DNA of 64,000 bases from Candidatus Omnitrophota bacterium (GTDB lineage: Bacteria > Hinthialibacterota > Hinthialibacteria > Hinthialibacterales > JAKPRU01), in assembly GCA_029570205.1 (NCBI GenBank), contig JAKQSI010000096.1, positions 70,244 through 134,243 on the forward strand, in the 5' to 3' direction. Below, one piece after another: positions 8,356 through 15,781 of this stretch. The notes under the pieces were generated by a model. It was given only the letters and a program-made list of their open reading frames with translations, had not been told where the DNA came from and did no database searches. The position numbers and the translations under genes are program-made. Position 1 is the stretch's first letter. Each line of letters opens with the position of its first letter.

Positions 8356-9666
8356 ATGGCGCAAGTTTATCTCTCATACGGGACCGGCAAGGTTGGGGTG
8401 GAGGTGCCGGATGCCAATTTATTGCAGGTGGTTCACATGAAACCGGTCCCTCCTCTGGATGATCCTCGGTCGGCTGTGGAGCAGAGCTTGGGGAATCCCA
8501 TCGGGTGTCCGCCGTTGGCGGAATTGGCGCATGGGCGAGAATCGGCGTGCATTGTCATCTCCGATATCACCCGGCCGGTTCCCAATGCAATGATTCTTCC
8601 GCCCATTTTACGCACGATCGAGCAGGCCGGCATCCCCAGGAAGAAAATCACCATTCTGATCGCGACCGGCATTCATCGCCCGAACCTGGGTGAGGAGCTG
8701 AAGACCCTGGTGGGACAGGAAATCGCCGCGAATTACCGGATTGTCAATCATTATTCGGAGCGTTTTGAGGATCACGAATCCCTGGGGGAAGTGGACGGAA
8801 TCCCGGTCTATATCAACAAGACTTACCTGGAGGCGGACCTGAAGATACTCACCGGGCTGGTGGAATTGCACCTGATGGCGGGGTATTCCGGGGGCCGGAA
8901 ATCGATTCTGCCCGGGATTGCCTCGCTGGAAACCATGAAGCACATGCACGGATACCGGATGATCCAGGAGGAAGGCACGGCAAACGGGCATCTGGACGAT
9001 AATCCGTTCCATCATGCGGCGGTGAAAGTGGCCCGCATGGCGGGAGTGGATTTCATCCTGAATGTCACACTGGATGAGTCCAGGAATGTGACCGGTGTGT
9101 TTGGAGGCGAGCTGGAGGCGGCTCATCGGAAAGCGGTGGAACTCGTGGCCGCTTCCGCCCTTGTGGAAGTGCCGGAGGCAGCGGATATCATCCTGACCTG
9201 TGGCGGGGGAGCGCCCCTGGATACGACGCTGTATCAGACACTGAAAGCCGTGGCCGGATGTCTCGGCGCGATCAAGGAAGGCGGCACGATGATTATTGCA
9301 GCCCGCAATGCGGACGGTCCGGGCAGCCCGGAGTTCACCGAATTGCTGCGCAGATTGAAGAGCTACCGGCACTATTACGAGCTGGTACGCGGTCCGGATT
9401 ACATTCAGAAAGACCAGTGGATGATCCAGGAACTCTGCAACGGGCTTCACCGCTGTGAGATACTCTATTATACGGAGGGCCTTACCGCCGAGGATGTGCG
9501 GGATTTCCTGATGGAACCGATCCCGTCCCTGCAGGCCGGTCTGGAGATGGCCCTCAAGAAACACGGTCCGAACGCCAGGGTGCTGGCGATCCCCGAAGGG
9601 CCTTATGTGGTTCCCTATTTGAGAGAGCCGATCCGGAATCTCTATTCCTGGGATACAACGGTATGA
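8356..9666 (+). CDS. larA: LarA family nickel-pincer lactate racemase / 2-hydroxyacid epimerase
   Basis: LarA enzymes interconvert enantiomers of lactate or related 2-hydroxyacids using a nickel-pincer nucleotide covalently bound to lysine. The 436-residue protein has SDITRP at 69-74, ATGIHRP with His107, and HLMAGYSGGRKS with His172 and the likely cofactor lysine Lys182. His198 lies in MHGY. These match the positions of the known catalytic and Ni-binding residues. AAGGAG sits 8 nt before the ATG. No larB, larC or larE cofactor genes are nearby, so cofactor synthesis must be encoded elsewhere. The exact substrate cannot be read from sequence; many LarA homologues are not lactate-specific. Confidence 0.92.
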   Translation: MAQVYLSYGTGKVGVEVPDANLLQVVHMKPVPPLDDPRSAVEQSLGNPIGCPPLAELAHGRESACIVISDITRPVPNAMILPPILRTIEQAGIPRKKITILIATGIHRPNLGEELKTLVGQEIAANYRIVNHYSERFEDHESLGEVDGIPVYINKTYLEADLKILTGLVELHLMAGYSGGRKSILPGIASLETMKHMHGYRMIQEEGTANGHLDDNPFHHAAVKVARMAGVDFILNVTLDESRNVTGVFGGELEAAHRKAVELVAASALVEVPEAADIILTCGGGAPLDTTLYQTLKAVAGCLGAIKEGGTMIIAARNADGPGSPEFTELLRRLKSYRHYYELVRGPDYIQKDQWMIQELCNGLHRCEILYYTEGLTAEDVRDFLMEPIPSLQAGLEMALKKHGPNARVLAIPEGPYVVPYLREPIRNLYSWDTTV

Positions 9667-9763
9667 CTTGCGAAAGTCCACCCGACTATTGACTTTGCAG
9701 CGACCGGGGATAAATATATCTATGGAGAGGTTAGGGATAATTTTCAATTTCAGGACGGTTGTT

Positions 9764-10351
9764 ATGAAACACAGGAAGACATCTTTGGGATTCACATTGA
9801 TCGAACTTCTGATTGTGGTGGCGATTATCGGGATTCTGGCGGCGATTGCGGTTCCTAACTTTATGAACGCACGAATTCGTGCGAATATCGCCCGGGTCCG
9901 GGCGGATCAGAAAAGCATCTCCACGGCATTGGAACTGTACCACATGGACAACAATTGCTATCTGATCACTATGTCGGGCGCGTCCGAATTCTTTCATTTG
10001 ACGACCCCGACGCCTTATTTGAGCTCCGTGCCGGTAGATGTATTTCTTCCATGGAAAGGCGCCCGGGGAACGGCCTCCCGGAACGGGGACGACCGGTTTG
10101 CAACGTTTGATTACACAGGTAATGACTGGTTTACCAAGGACGCGAAGATCCACCCTCATGCGTTTATCATGGAGAGCGTCGGACCGGATCAGATCCACAT
10201 CCCGGAGCTTCACGGCGAGTGGGCGGCCTATAAGGCAAATCCCCCGGATTCGGTGTTCAACAAGTTCCTTTACAATCCGAGTAACGGTCTCAAGAGCTAC
10301 GGGTCCATTGTCCGGGGCGGAGGACAGGGAAGAACGTTTGCCGAGGATTAA
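9764..10351 (+). CDS. Type II secretion / type IV pilus-like pseudopilin (GspG-like)
   Basis: The product begins MKHRKTSLGFTLIELL, a textbook prepilin leader: cleavage after Gly9 and methylation of Phe10, with Glu at +5 of the mature protein. A hydrophobic helix (VVAIIGILAAIAVPNF) precedes the ARIRANIARVRADQKSI helix. The C-terminal 120 residues are a globular, Gly/Pro-rich head with no cysteine pair visible. The length of 195 residues fits this class of solitary pseudopilins, which are numerous in PVC-like genomes and assumed to use a shared prepilin peptidase. No secretion genes flank it, so its machine is unknown. Confidence 0.85.
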   Translation: MKHRKTSLGFTLIELLIVVAIIGILAAIAVPNFMNARIRANIARVRADQKSISTALELYHMDNNCYLITMSGASEFFHLTTPTPYLSSVPVDVFLPWKGARGTASRNGDDRFATFDYTGNDWFTKDAKIHPHAFIMESVGPDQIHIPELHGEWAAYKANPPDSVFNKFLYNPSNGLKSYGSIVRGGGQGRTFAED

Positions 10352-10376
10352 CCGAAAGACTTCCTGGTGAGCGCTC

Positions 10377-10398
10377 CAGTCTCCTCCGCAGGAGACTG
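10377..10398. terminator. Possible hairpin terminator after the pseudopilin gene
   Basis: CAGTCTCCT (10377-10385) and AGGAGACTG (10390-10398) form a perfect 9-bp stem with the tetraloop CCGC, 26 nt after the pseudopilin stop. It lacks a following T-tract, so its role as an intrinsic terminator is doubtful. It lies between convergent genes. Confidence 0.4.
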
Positions 10399-10493
10399 AT
10401 GAGGATCTCGTGTTTGCCCGATTGATGGCATTCACCGAGTCGGTTCGGCGCTTCGTGCGAATCCCGGCGGAATAAGTCGGGCCGATGAATTGT

Positions 10494-12152
10494 TTACGGC
10501 TCCGTAAGCCGCTTTAGAAACTGAACGAGATCGGCCTGATCGATCCGGTTTCGTTCATCCTTAACAAGATTCTCTCTCTCGTTCAGTCCGGTTGCGGTTC
10601 TCCACCATCGTGTAGAGAAGTAATACAGATCCTGACGGTTTTTCCATCCGTCGCCGTTCAAATCGCCTTCGGGGATATGCACACCGGTTACGGTAATTGT
10701 GTATGGAACGAACGACTCTGTCGAATTGACTACGGCGATGAAATATCGCCCGGTTTGGAGGGGCGGGTTATCCGAGGGGGAATAGACGGCCTGTCCTGAT
10801 TCCCTTGCAGACAGAATCAAATCGTAGTTGTTGAAATCGGCCGGAGCCTCCCGACGGAGATAGAGGGACAATGACTTTGTCGGATCGTTCTCCATTTGAA
10901 TTCGAATATAATCATCTTTCCCGGATACGGTAAATAAAAACTGGTATGTTCCCATTGTCCAGTACCCCTTGAGACCCTTAATTGCGCCGGTTTCCGGATA
11001 CCCGGAGGCCAGAATCTGTACCTTGCTTTCGAGCGAGGGGTCCGGATTGATGTTTGCCAGAATGTCGATATTCTTAAGAGTTTTCCCGGCTGTTACAACA
11101 ACCGGAGTCGCATCCCGTCGCGGATCGATCTTCTCATCATACATTTCGGAGGTACCGCTGTAATACTCGGCGAAAGCGACCTGTGTAAACGACAAACCGG
11201 ATGTGGTTTCCGAATACGGGCCGACTTGTGAACTGCCGTTGAATGCCGGATGGATCGGCTCGATCCAGATCAGGTACTGTCCGGGCGGCAACCCGGCCAG
11301 GCGATAACTTCCATTGCGCAGCTTCAGGTAATCCGAAACGCAGGTTGTCGCAACGGCCAGCGGATCGTCTACTTTCCGGGCCGCGACGTTCACACCCCGA
11401 AACGCTATCCCGTTCGAATAGAGTACCCGCCCCTGAATCTCGCCGTAGCGTGTCGAAAATGACGACTCCGGATAGGCCATGGATACCGACACCCGGTCGT
11501 CATTCGCAAGTAGGGGTCGCTCCGTCTCGTCATCGGTAGTTGTCGGAAACATGACGGGAATGTACTGATCGTCCGGTCCGTAGCCGTCATAGGCAAGATG
11601 ACGGAACAGTTGACAGTGGTCCAGACCGATAAAATGCCCGATTTCATGCACAGCCGTATTGAGATACGCCTGTTCCGTATAACCGGTACCTCCAAGCAGC
11701 GTTCCGTTGAAAACCACCCAGGCACAGGCGATCAGGCCGTTCGAGGCGGCGGAAACCTTTGTCAATCCGAGTACGGATGTGGAGGCTCCCTGACCGAGAA
11801 GAAGATTCAGAATGCCACCATCATTGTCGAAAAGAATGGGATTCTGCCCGTTTGCCTGGGCCGTATTCAGCGCCGTTGAGACATTTTGAGCCGTGACATC
11901 AGAATTGAACATGCCGGATTGCTGAAAGCGGATCGAGGAGGTCTCGACGTTCTGCCAGGTTTGAAATGCGTTTGTGACAAGTTGTCGGGCCTGGGAGGCG
12001 GTCAGACTGCCGAGAGATCCCGGGTCGAACGTATAACGGACTGTGGTATTTCCCCAGTACATGGGTTTCCCGGCGGCGGCCAGCATTTGCCCTGCGCCCC
12101 AAGCCGGCGGGATCAATATCAACATAACCAGACAAACAGCAAGTATTCTCAC
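10494..12152 (-). CDS. Secreted matrixin-like zinc metalloprotease with dockerin-like tail
   Basis: I start the gene at GTG 12152, which overlaps the upstream TGA as GTGA. The N-terminus is then a clean signal peptide (basic RIL.., hydrophobic core, cut near PAWGA). The mature protein has an M10-like catalytic region with HEIGHFIGLDH at about 169-179, the three-histidine metzincin zinc motif, and a candidate Met-turn VMFPT about 20 residues later. A carboxypeptidase-regulatory-like beta domain (about 240-325) and a PPC-like beta sandwich (about 375-490) follow. The tail GDLNGDG..NRQDLYYFSTRWW resembles a single dockerin/EF-hand calcium repeat. It is likely an exported protease; the substrate is unknown. 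Confidence 0.82.
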   Translation of the reverse strand: MRILAVCLVMLILIPPAWGAGQMLAAAGKPMYWGNTTVRYTFDPGSLGSLTASQARQLVTNAFQTWQNVETSSIRFQQSGMFNSDVTAQNVSTALNTAQANGQNPILFDNDGGILNLLLGQGASTSVLGLTKVSAASNGLIACAWVVFNGTLLGGTGYTEQAYLNTAVHEIGHFIGLDHCQLFRHLAYDGYGPDDQYIPVMFPTTTDDETERPLLANDDRVSVSMAYPESSFSTRYGEIQGRVLYSNGIAFRGVNVAARKVDDPLAVATTCVSDYLKLRNGSYRLAGLPPGQYLIWIEPIHPAFNGSSQVGPYSETTSGLSFTQVAFAEYYSGTSEMYDEKIDPRRDATPVVVTAGKTLKNIDILANINPDPSLESKVQILASGYPETGAIKGLKGYWTMGTYQFLFTVSGKDDYIRIQMENDPTKSLSLYLRREAPADFNNYDLILSARESGQAVYSPSDNPPLQTGRYFIAVVNSTESFVPYTITVTGVHIPEGDLNGDGWKNRQDLYYFSTRWWRTATGLNERENLVKDERNRIDQADLVQFLKRLTEP

Positions 12153-12646
12153 CGAACTTTGAACCAGGGATGAATTGGAGGAATCAGACAAGACCGTTCC
12201 GTTTCCTCAATACGTTGAAACTCCACAGAGGCGATTTTTATTTCAGGGGGCGCTCCGCCGAAGAACAGGAATCCGGTGAACGCAGAAGCTTGACGATATT
12301 CGACGACCTTCTTGCCGCTGATGCGGGTGAAGGCATCGGCGAGTTGATCCACGACCTGCTGGGTGACGGGGTCCTGGGTCTGGTACGCGAGAATGGCGTA
12401 CTTTCGTTCGTCCTGCCAGCGCACGGCGGTCTGCCAGGGGTCCATCCACATTACCGCAGGCCGCCCGATTGTTGCGCGGCCCATCGCGACCAGTTCACGG
12501 GCGACATACAGGGCGTACGGCGAAGCGCGATGCGACGCACCGCGTGAGGCCCTGCCGCTGGTGGTCATATCGGTCGGGAGAAGAGCCGCCTGTGGACATC
12601 GCAGGCAACCCCATCCCAGATGTTTCGGCGTTGCGCGCGGACTCAT
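12149..12646 (-). CDS. Hypothetical protein translationally coupled to the matrixin
   Basis: The protein is up to 165 residues. Its stop TGA (12151-12149) overlaps the GTG start of the protease gene, the strongest reason to believe it is real. The C-terminal 110 residues look protein-like (VVDQLADAFTRISGKKVVEY..., GGAPPEIKIASVEF), whereas the first 40 are Arg/Ser/Pro-rich and suspicious. The true start may therefore lie internally, for example Met27, or the 5' end may be damaged. No signal peptide or known domain is seen. It could be a protease inhibitor or chaperone for the matrixin, but nothing beyond the coupling supports that. Confidence 0.5.
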   Translation of the reverse strand: MSPRATPKHLGWGCLRCPQAALLPTDMTTSGRASRGASHRASPYALYVARELVAMGRATIGRPAVMWMDPWQTAVRWQDERKYAILAYQTQDPVTQQVVDQLADAFTRISGKKVVEYRQASAFTGFLFFGGAPPEIKIASVEFQRIEETERSCLIPPIHPWFKVR

Positions 12647-13171
12647 TCGATTGGGGATTGCGGATTGTGAATTTCGGATTGGAGTGTCCGGGAAGAATCC
12701 GAATCCTTTTCCTGCTTAGTGTGACAAAAGACTCGGCGTTGAGGAAGTGGGTTGATTACCACGGCTGGTGGGGCTTATCTCTTTGGAGGTCTCACTCCCA
12801 TGCTTCCAGATACGCAAAAATGTCACCCCCTCTCGCTCTCAGGCCGGAAAATCCTCTCCTTCCGGATTCTTTTTTGCCCTCCAATTCCCTCGCGATTCTG
12901 CGCTCCCGTCGGTCCTCCTCCCGATACCCTTCCCGCAAAGCACGTCCACACACTTTCCAGCCCATATTTCGGAATCGCTGCCGTCCGATAATCTTCATTC
13001 CGTCCTTGACAGGTCTCAGGTATAATTCTTCAGTGAAGGATAAAAAAGGAATTGGAGATATCCCTGAATCCTTTTTCTACTGTGCCGGAGTGCATCGACC
13101 TCCCTTTCATCAGGACCGGCAAGGTCCGATGTACTGATAGAATCATCACGGGTCCGAGAAAGAGTGATGAA
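12647..13171. other. Intergenic region before the orphan DNA methyltransferase
   Basis: About 525 bp have no convincing gene. A TATAAT at 13021-13026 has TTGACA at 13006-13011, but the spacer is only 9 nt. If this is a promoter, it relies on the -10 box. An in-frame TTG at 13052 would extend the methyltransferase by 40 residues but has a poorly spaced Shine-Dalgarno. Confidence 0.4.
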
Positions 13172-14206
13172 ATGGATGCCGCAAAGAATGCTTTAGTATC
13201 TTCCAAGCGCCGCTTGAATAGTCGTGCCGGTTCGAATGCACAGCAGATACCTCTTTTTCCGCCGGAGTCAAAGTGCATATCGGACAGATACTCCAACTCC
13301 GCTCATATTGTGTTTGCCCAGGGAGACTCCCTGGAGCTGTTAAAATCTTGCCCGGATGGTTTCGCCACGCTGATAATAACATCCCCTCCCTACAATATCG
13401 GGAAAGAATATGAATCACAGGTGAAACTTGAGAAGTATATTCAGACATTCCGTCCCATTCTCGAACAACTTGTTCGGGTTCTTTCGTGCCGGGGTTCCTT
13501 GTGCTGGCAAGTCGGGAATTATGTTCAAGACAGTGAGGTATTCCCGCTTGATATCTTTTTTTATCCGCTATTTAAGCAACTTGGATTACAACTCCGAAAT
13601 CGAATTATATGGACCTTCAACCACGGGTTGCATTGCTCCGTCAGATTTTCGGGTCGTTATGAGACACTATTGTGGTTTACAAAAACCTCTGATTACACAT
13701 TTAATCTGGATTCCGTTCGGGTTCCGTCCAAGTATCCGGGTAAGACTTATTTCCGACCGGGACCGAAGTATGGTCTTCCATCAGGAAACCCACTGGGTAA
13801 GAACCCAAGTGATGTTTGGAATCTCACGATTCAGGAGTGGGAAACCGGCCTTTGGTCCATACCGAATGTCAAAGCGAATCATCCGGAGAAAACGATTCAT
13901 CCCTGCCAGTTTCCGATCGAACTTGTCGAACGTTGTGTTCTTGCAATGACAGATGAAGAGGATTGGGTACTTGATCCGTTCAGCGGGGTCGGTTCCGCGA
14001 TGCTGGCGGCTGTGATGCACAATCGGCGTGCCATGGGATGTGAACGTGAGCCATCTTACATGGATGAAGCCAAGCGCAGGATGGAACTTCTTTTTTCAGG
14101 CGATCTGCCGTATCGGCCACTGGGAAAACCGATTTATGAACCTACGGGAAGAGAGAAAGTTTCTCAAATCCCGGATTTGTGGCAACAGGAAAAGGAAAAC
14201 AAATGA
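13172..14206 (+). CDS. Beta-class DNA (N4-cytosine or N6-adenine) methyltransferase
   Basis: The enzyme transfers a methyl group from S-adenosylmethionine to an exocyclic amino group of DNA. The catalytic motif TSPPYN (about 70-75, from ATG 13172) precedes the SAM-binding motif DPFSGVGS (about 268-275). This permuted order defines the beta class, and SPPY favours N4-cytosine slightly. The segment between is the target-recognition region. The TGA overlaps the ATG of a short reading frame that resembles the beginning of a BglII-like restriction endonuclease, so this was a restriction-modification operon whose nuclease has been lost. The DNA is visibly more AT-rich than neighbouring genes, which fits horizontal acquisition. 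Recognition sequence unknown. Confidence 0.85.
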   Translation: MDAAKNALVSSKRRLNSRAGSNAQQIPLFPPESKCISDRYSNSAHIVFAQGDSLELLKSCPDGFATLIITSPPYNIGKEYESQVKLEKYIQTFRPILEQLVRVLSCRGSLCWQVGNYVQDSEVFPLDIFFYPLFKQLGLQLRNRIIWTFNHGLHCSVRFSGRYETLLWFTKTSDYTFNLDSVRVPSKYPGKTYFRPGPKYGLPSGNPLGKNPSDVWNLTIQEWETGLWSIPNVKANHPEKTIHPCQFPIELVERCVLAMTDEEDWVLDPFSGVGSAMLAAVMHNRRAMGCEREPSYMDEAKRRMELLFSGDLPYRPLGKPIYEPTGREKVSQIPDLWQQEKENK

Positions 14207-14370
14207 TTATCGCCGCGATGTATTCATTCAATAACGGTGAACAAATCGTAAAAGAACAATATCCGATAGTTATACAGGAAATCAGGTGCGCCCGTTTCAA
14301 AAGACCGTTTCCATTACGGTGCATGTGGTACATCGTATCGTTGATGAGGAAGGTTCTCGCTTGTGACTGA
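14203..14370 (+). pseudogene. Stump of a BglII-like restriction endonuclease
   Basis: ATG 14203 overlaps the methyltransferase stop (ATGA). The first 27 residues (MIIAAMYSFNNGEQIVKEQY..., ending IQEI) resemble the N-terminus of BglII/BstYI-type endonucleases (pattern I-A-x-Y-S-x-x-N-G). After about position 14283 the similarity stops, and the frame ends at 14370 inside the following regulator gene. In another frame, 14241-14366 is open and ends in a TGA overlapping the regulator's GTG. This could be the tail of a former gene upstream of the regulator. The remnant cannot encode a nuclease. Family assignment from so short a segment is tentative. Confidence 0.45.
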
Positions 14371-15730
14371 GCCATCACGCATTCTGATTGTGGATGATGA
14401 ACCGGAAACGATTCACCTGCTCAAGACTCTCCTCGAACCCCTTGAGGTAGAGGCGGATGAGGCATACAGCGGTGAGGAGGCGCTTCCGATGATTCATCCC
14501 GCCAAGTACAACCTGCTGATCACCGATCTGCGAATGGGCGATATGGACGGCATTGCACTGATGCGGGAAGCTCTTCGGATCGATCCGAATCTGATTGTGA
14601 TCATGATGACGGGCCATGCGACAATTGCGGCAGCGGTCGAGGCCATGCGAGAGGGCGCGTACCATTTTCTCACCAAGCCGTTCAATGCCCGTGAGGTACT
14701 GGTTTTTGTCGAGAAGGGACTGAAACAAAGCCGGCTCCTGACCGAAAACTACGAAATGCGGAGGCAGCTGCAGGAAGCTCAGGGGCTGGATCAAATCATC
14801 GGCAAAAGCAAGACCATGGAGAATCTGTTCGCGCTGATCCGCCGGGTAGCCGACAGCGAAAGTACCGTGCTGATCCAAGGCGAGAGCGGAGTGGGAAAAG
14901 AACTTGTTGCGCAGGCCATCCACACGCTTTCCTCGCGATCCCACGAGCGGCTTGTAAAGGTCAACTGTCATGCCCTGGCATCCAATATCCTTGAAAGCGA
15001 GTTGTTCGGTCATACACGGGGAGCGTTTACCGGCGCGACCCAGGATCGACGGGGTCTTTTCGCCAATGCGCACCGGGGGACGATTTTTCTGGATGAGATC
15101 GGCAGCGTTTCGCAGGAACTTCAGGCGAAATTGCTTCGAACTCTCGAAACCGGCGAGATCCGGCCTGTTGGAGGGGATGACACCTACCATATCGATGTCA
15201 GGGTTCTCGCAGCAACCAATCAGAATCTGATGAAAGAGATTGAATCCGGGAACTTTCGGGAGGATCTCTATTACCGCTTAAATGTAATTACGCTTACCGT
15301 ACCGCCTTTGCGCGATCACAAAGAGGACATTCCGATCCTGGTCCGGCACTTCTTAGAGACTCTTTGCGGAGGAAAAATGTTGCCTAAGTGTGAGCCGGGA
15401 TTTCTGGAAACCCTGATGGCATACTCCTGGCCGGGGAATGTGCGACAGCTGCGCAGCGCCATCGAGCGAGCCTACCTGCTTCGGGAACAGAATCTTCTTC
15501 AGCGCAAAAGCCTTCCGCCCGAGATCCTCGCGCCGGAACGAATGGCGCCGGATCTGTCGGCGGGCGAAATTCTGCCCTTGTCGCTGGAGGAAGGCGAGCG
15601 TCGGCAAATCGAGAAGGCGTTGCTGATTACCAAAGGTCATTTATCCCATGCGGCCGAATTGTTGGGTATCTCGCGCCGGACCCTCTACAGCAAAATCCGA
15701 AAATACAATATCGATTACAAGACCCTGTAG
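14363..15730 (+). CDS. NtrC-family sigma-54-dependent response regulator
   Basis: The 455-residue protein has a receiver domain (1-120) with phospho-acceptor Asp55 and Lys105. A central AAA+ domain has Walker A GESGVGKE at 173-180, the sigma-54 contact loop GAFTGA at 220-225 and Walker B IFLDEI at 241-246. A C-terminal Fis-type helix-turn-helix (HAAELLGISRRTLYSKIRKY) completes it. It should activate RpoN-dependent promoters after phosphorylation. The GTG start overlaps an upstream TGA (GTGA). No histidine kinase is adjacent, although a short open tail just upstream may be what remains of one. It is distinct from the flagellar regulator at 54328. Confidence 0.92.
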   Translation: MTEPSRILIVDDEPETIHLLKTLLEPLEVEADEAYSGEEALPMIHPAKYNLLITDLRMGDMDGIALMREALRIDPNLIVIMMTGHATIAAAVEAMREGAYHFLTKPFNAREVLVFVEKGLKQSRLLTENYEMRRQLQEAQGLDQIIGKSKTMENLFALIRRVADSESTVLIQGESGVGKELVAQAIHTLSSRSHERLVKVNCHALASNILESELFGHTRGAFTGATQDRRGLFANAHRGTIFLDEIGSVSQELQAKLLRTLETGEIRPVGGDDTYHIDVRVLAATNQNLMKEIESGNFREDLYYRLNVITLTVPPLRDHKEDIPILVRHFLETLCGGKMLPKCEPGFLETLMAYSWPGNVRQLRSAIERAYLLREQNLLQRKSLPPEILAPERMAPDLSAGEILPLSLEEGERRQIEKALLITKGHLSHAAELLGISRRTLYSKIRKYNIDYKTL

Positions 15731-15739
15731 TTTCCCCAT

Positions 15740-15758
15740 CACAGGCCGGCCGCCTGTG
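15740..15758. repeat. Short hairpin repeat, family R3, copy 2
   Basis: CACAGGC (15740-15746) and GCCTGTG (15752-15758) repeat the stem seen at 639-657 with a different 5-nt loop. It lies in the 51-bp gap between the convergent regulator and DUF5107 genes, where it could act as a bidirectional hairpin. Confidence 0.55.
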
Positions 15759-15781
15759 CCGTCCGGATTATTCCCTCTCGA

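Noticed and set aside
8608-9795. 395-codon minus-strand frame opposite larA
   Set aside because: Antisense shadow of a well-supported LarA gene, with no domain content.
13006-13026. TTGACA/TATAAT promoter before the orphan methyltransferase
   Set aside because: The spacer is 9 nt, far too short for a standard sigma-70 promoter; noted only as a possible isolated -10.
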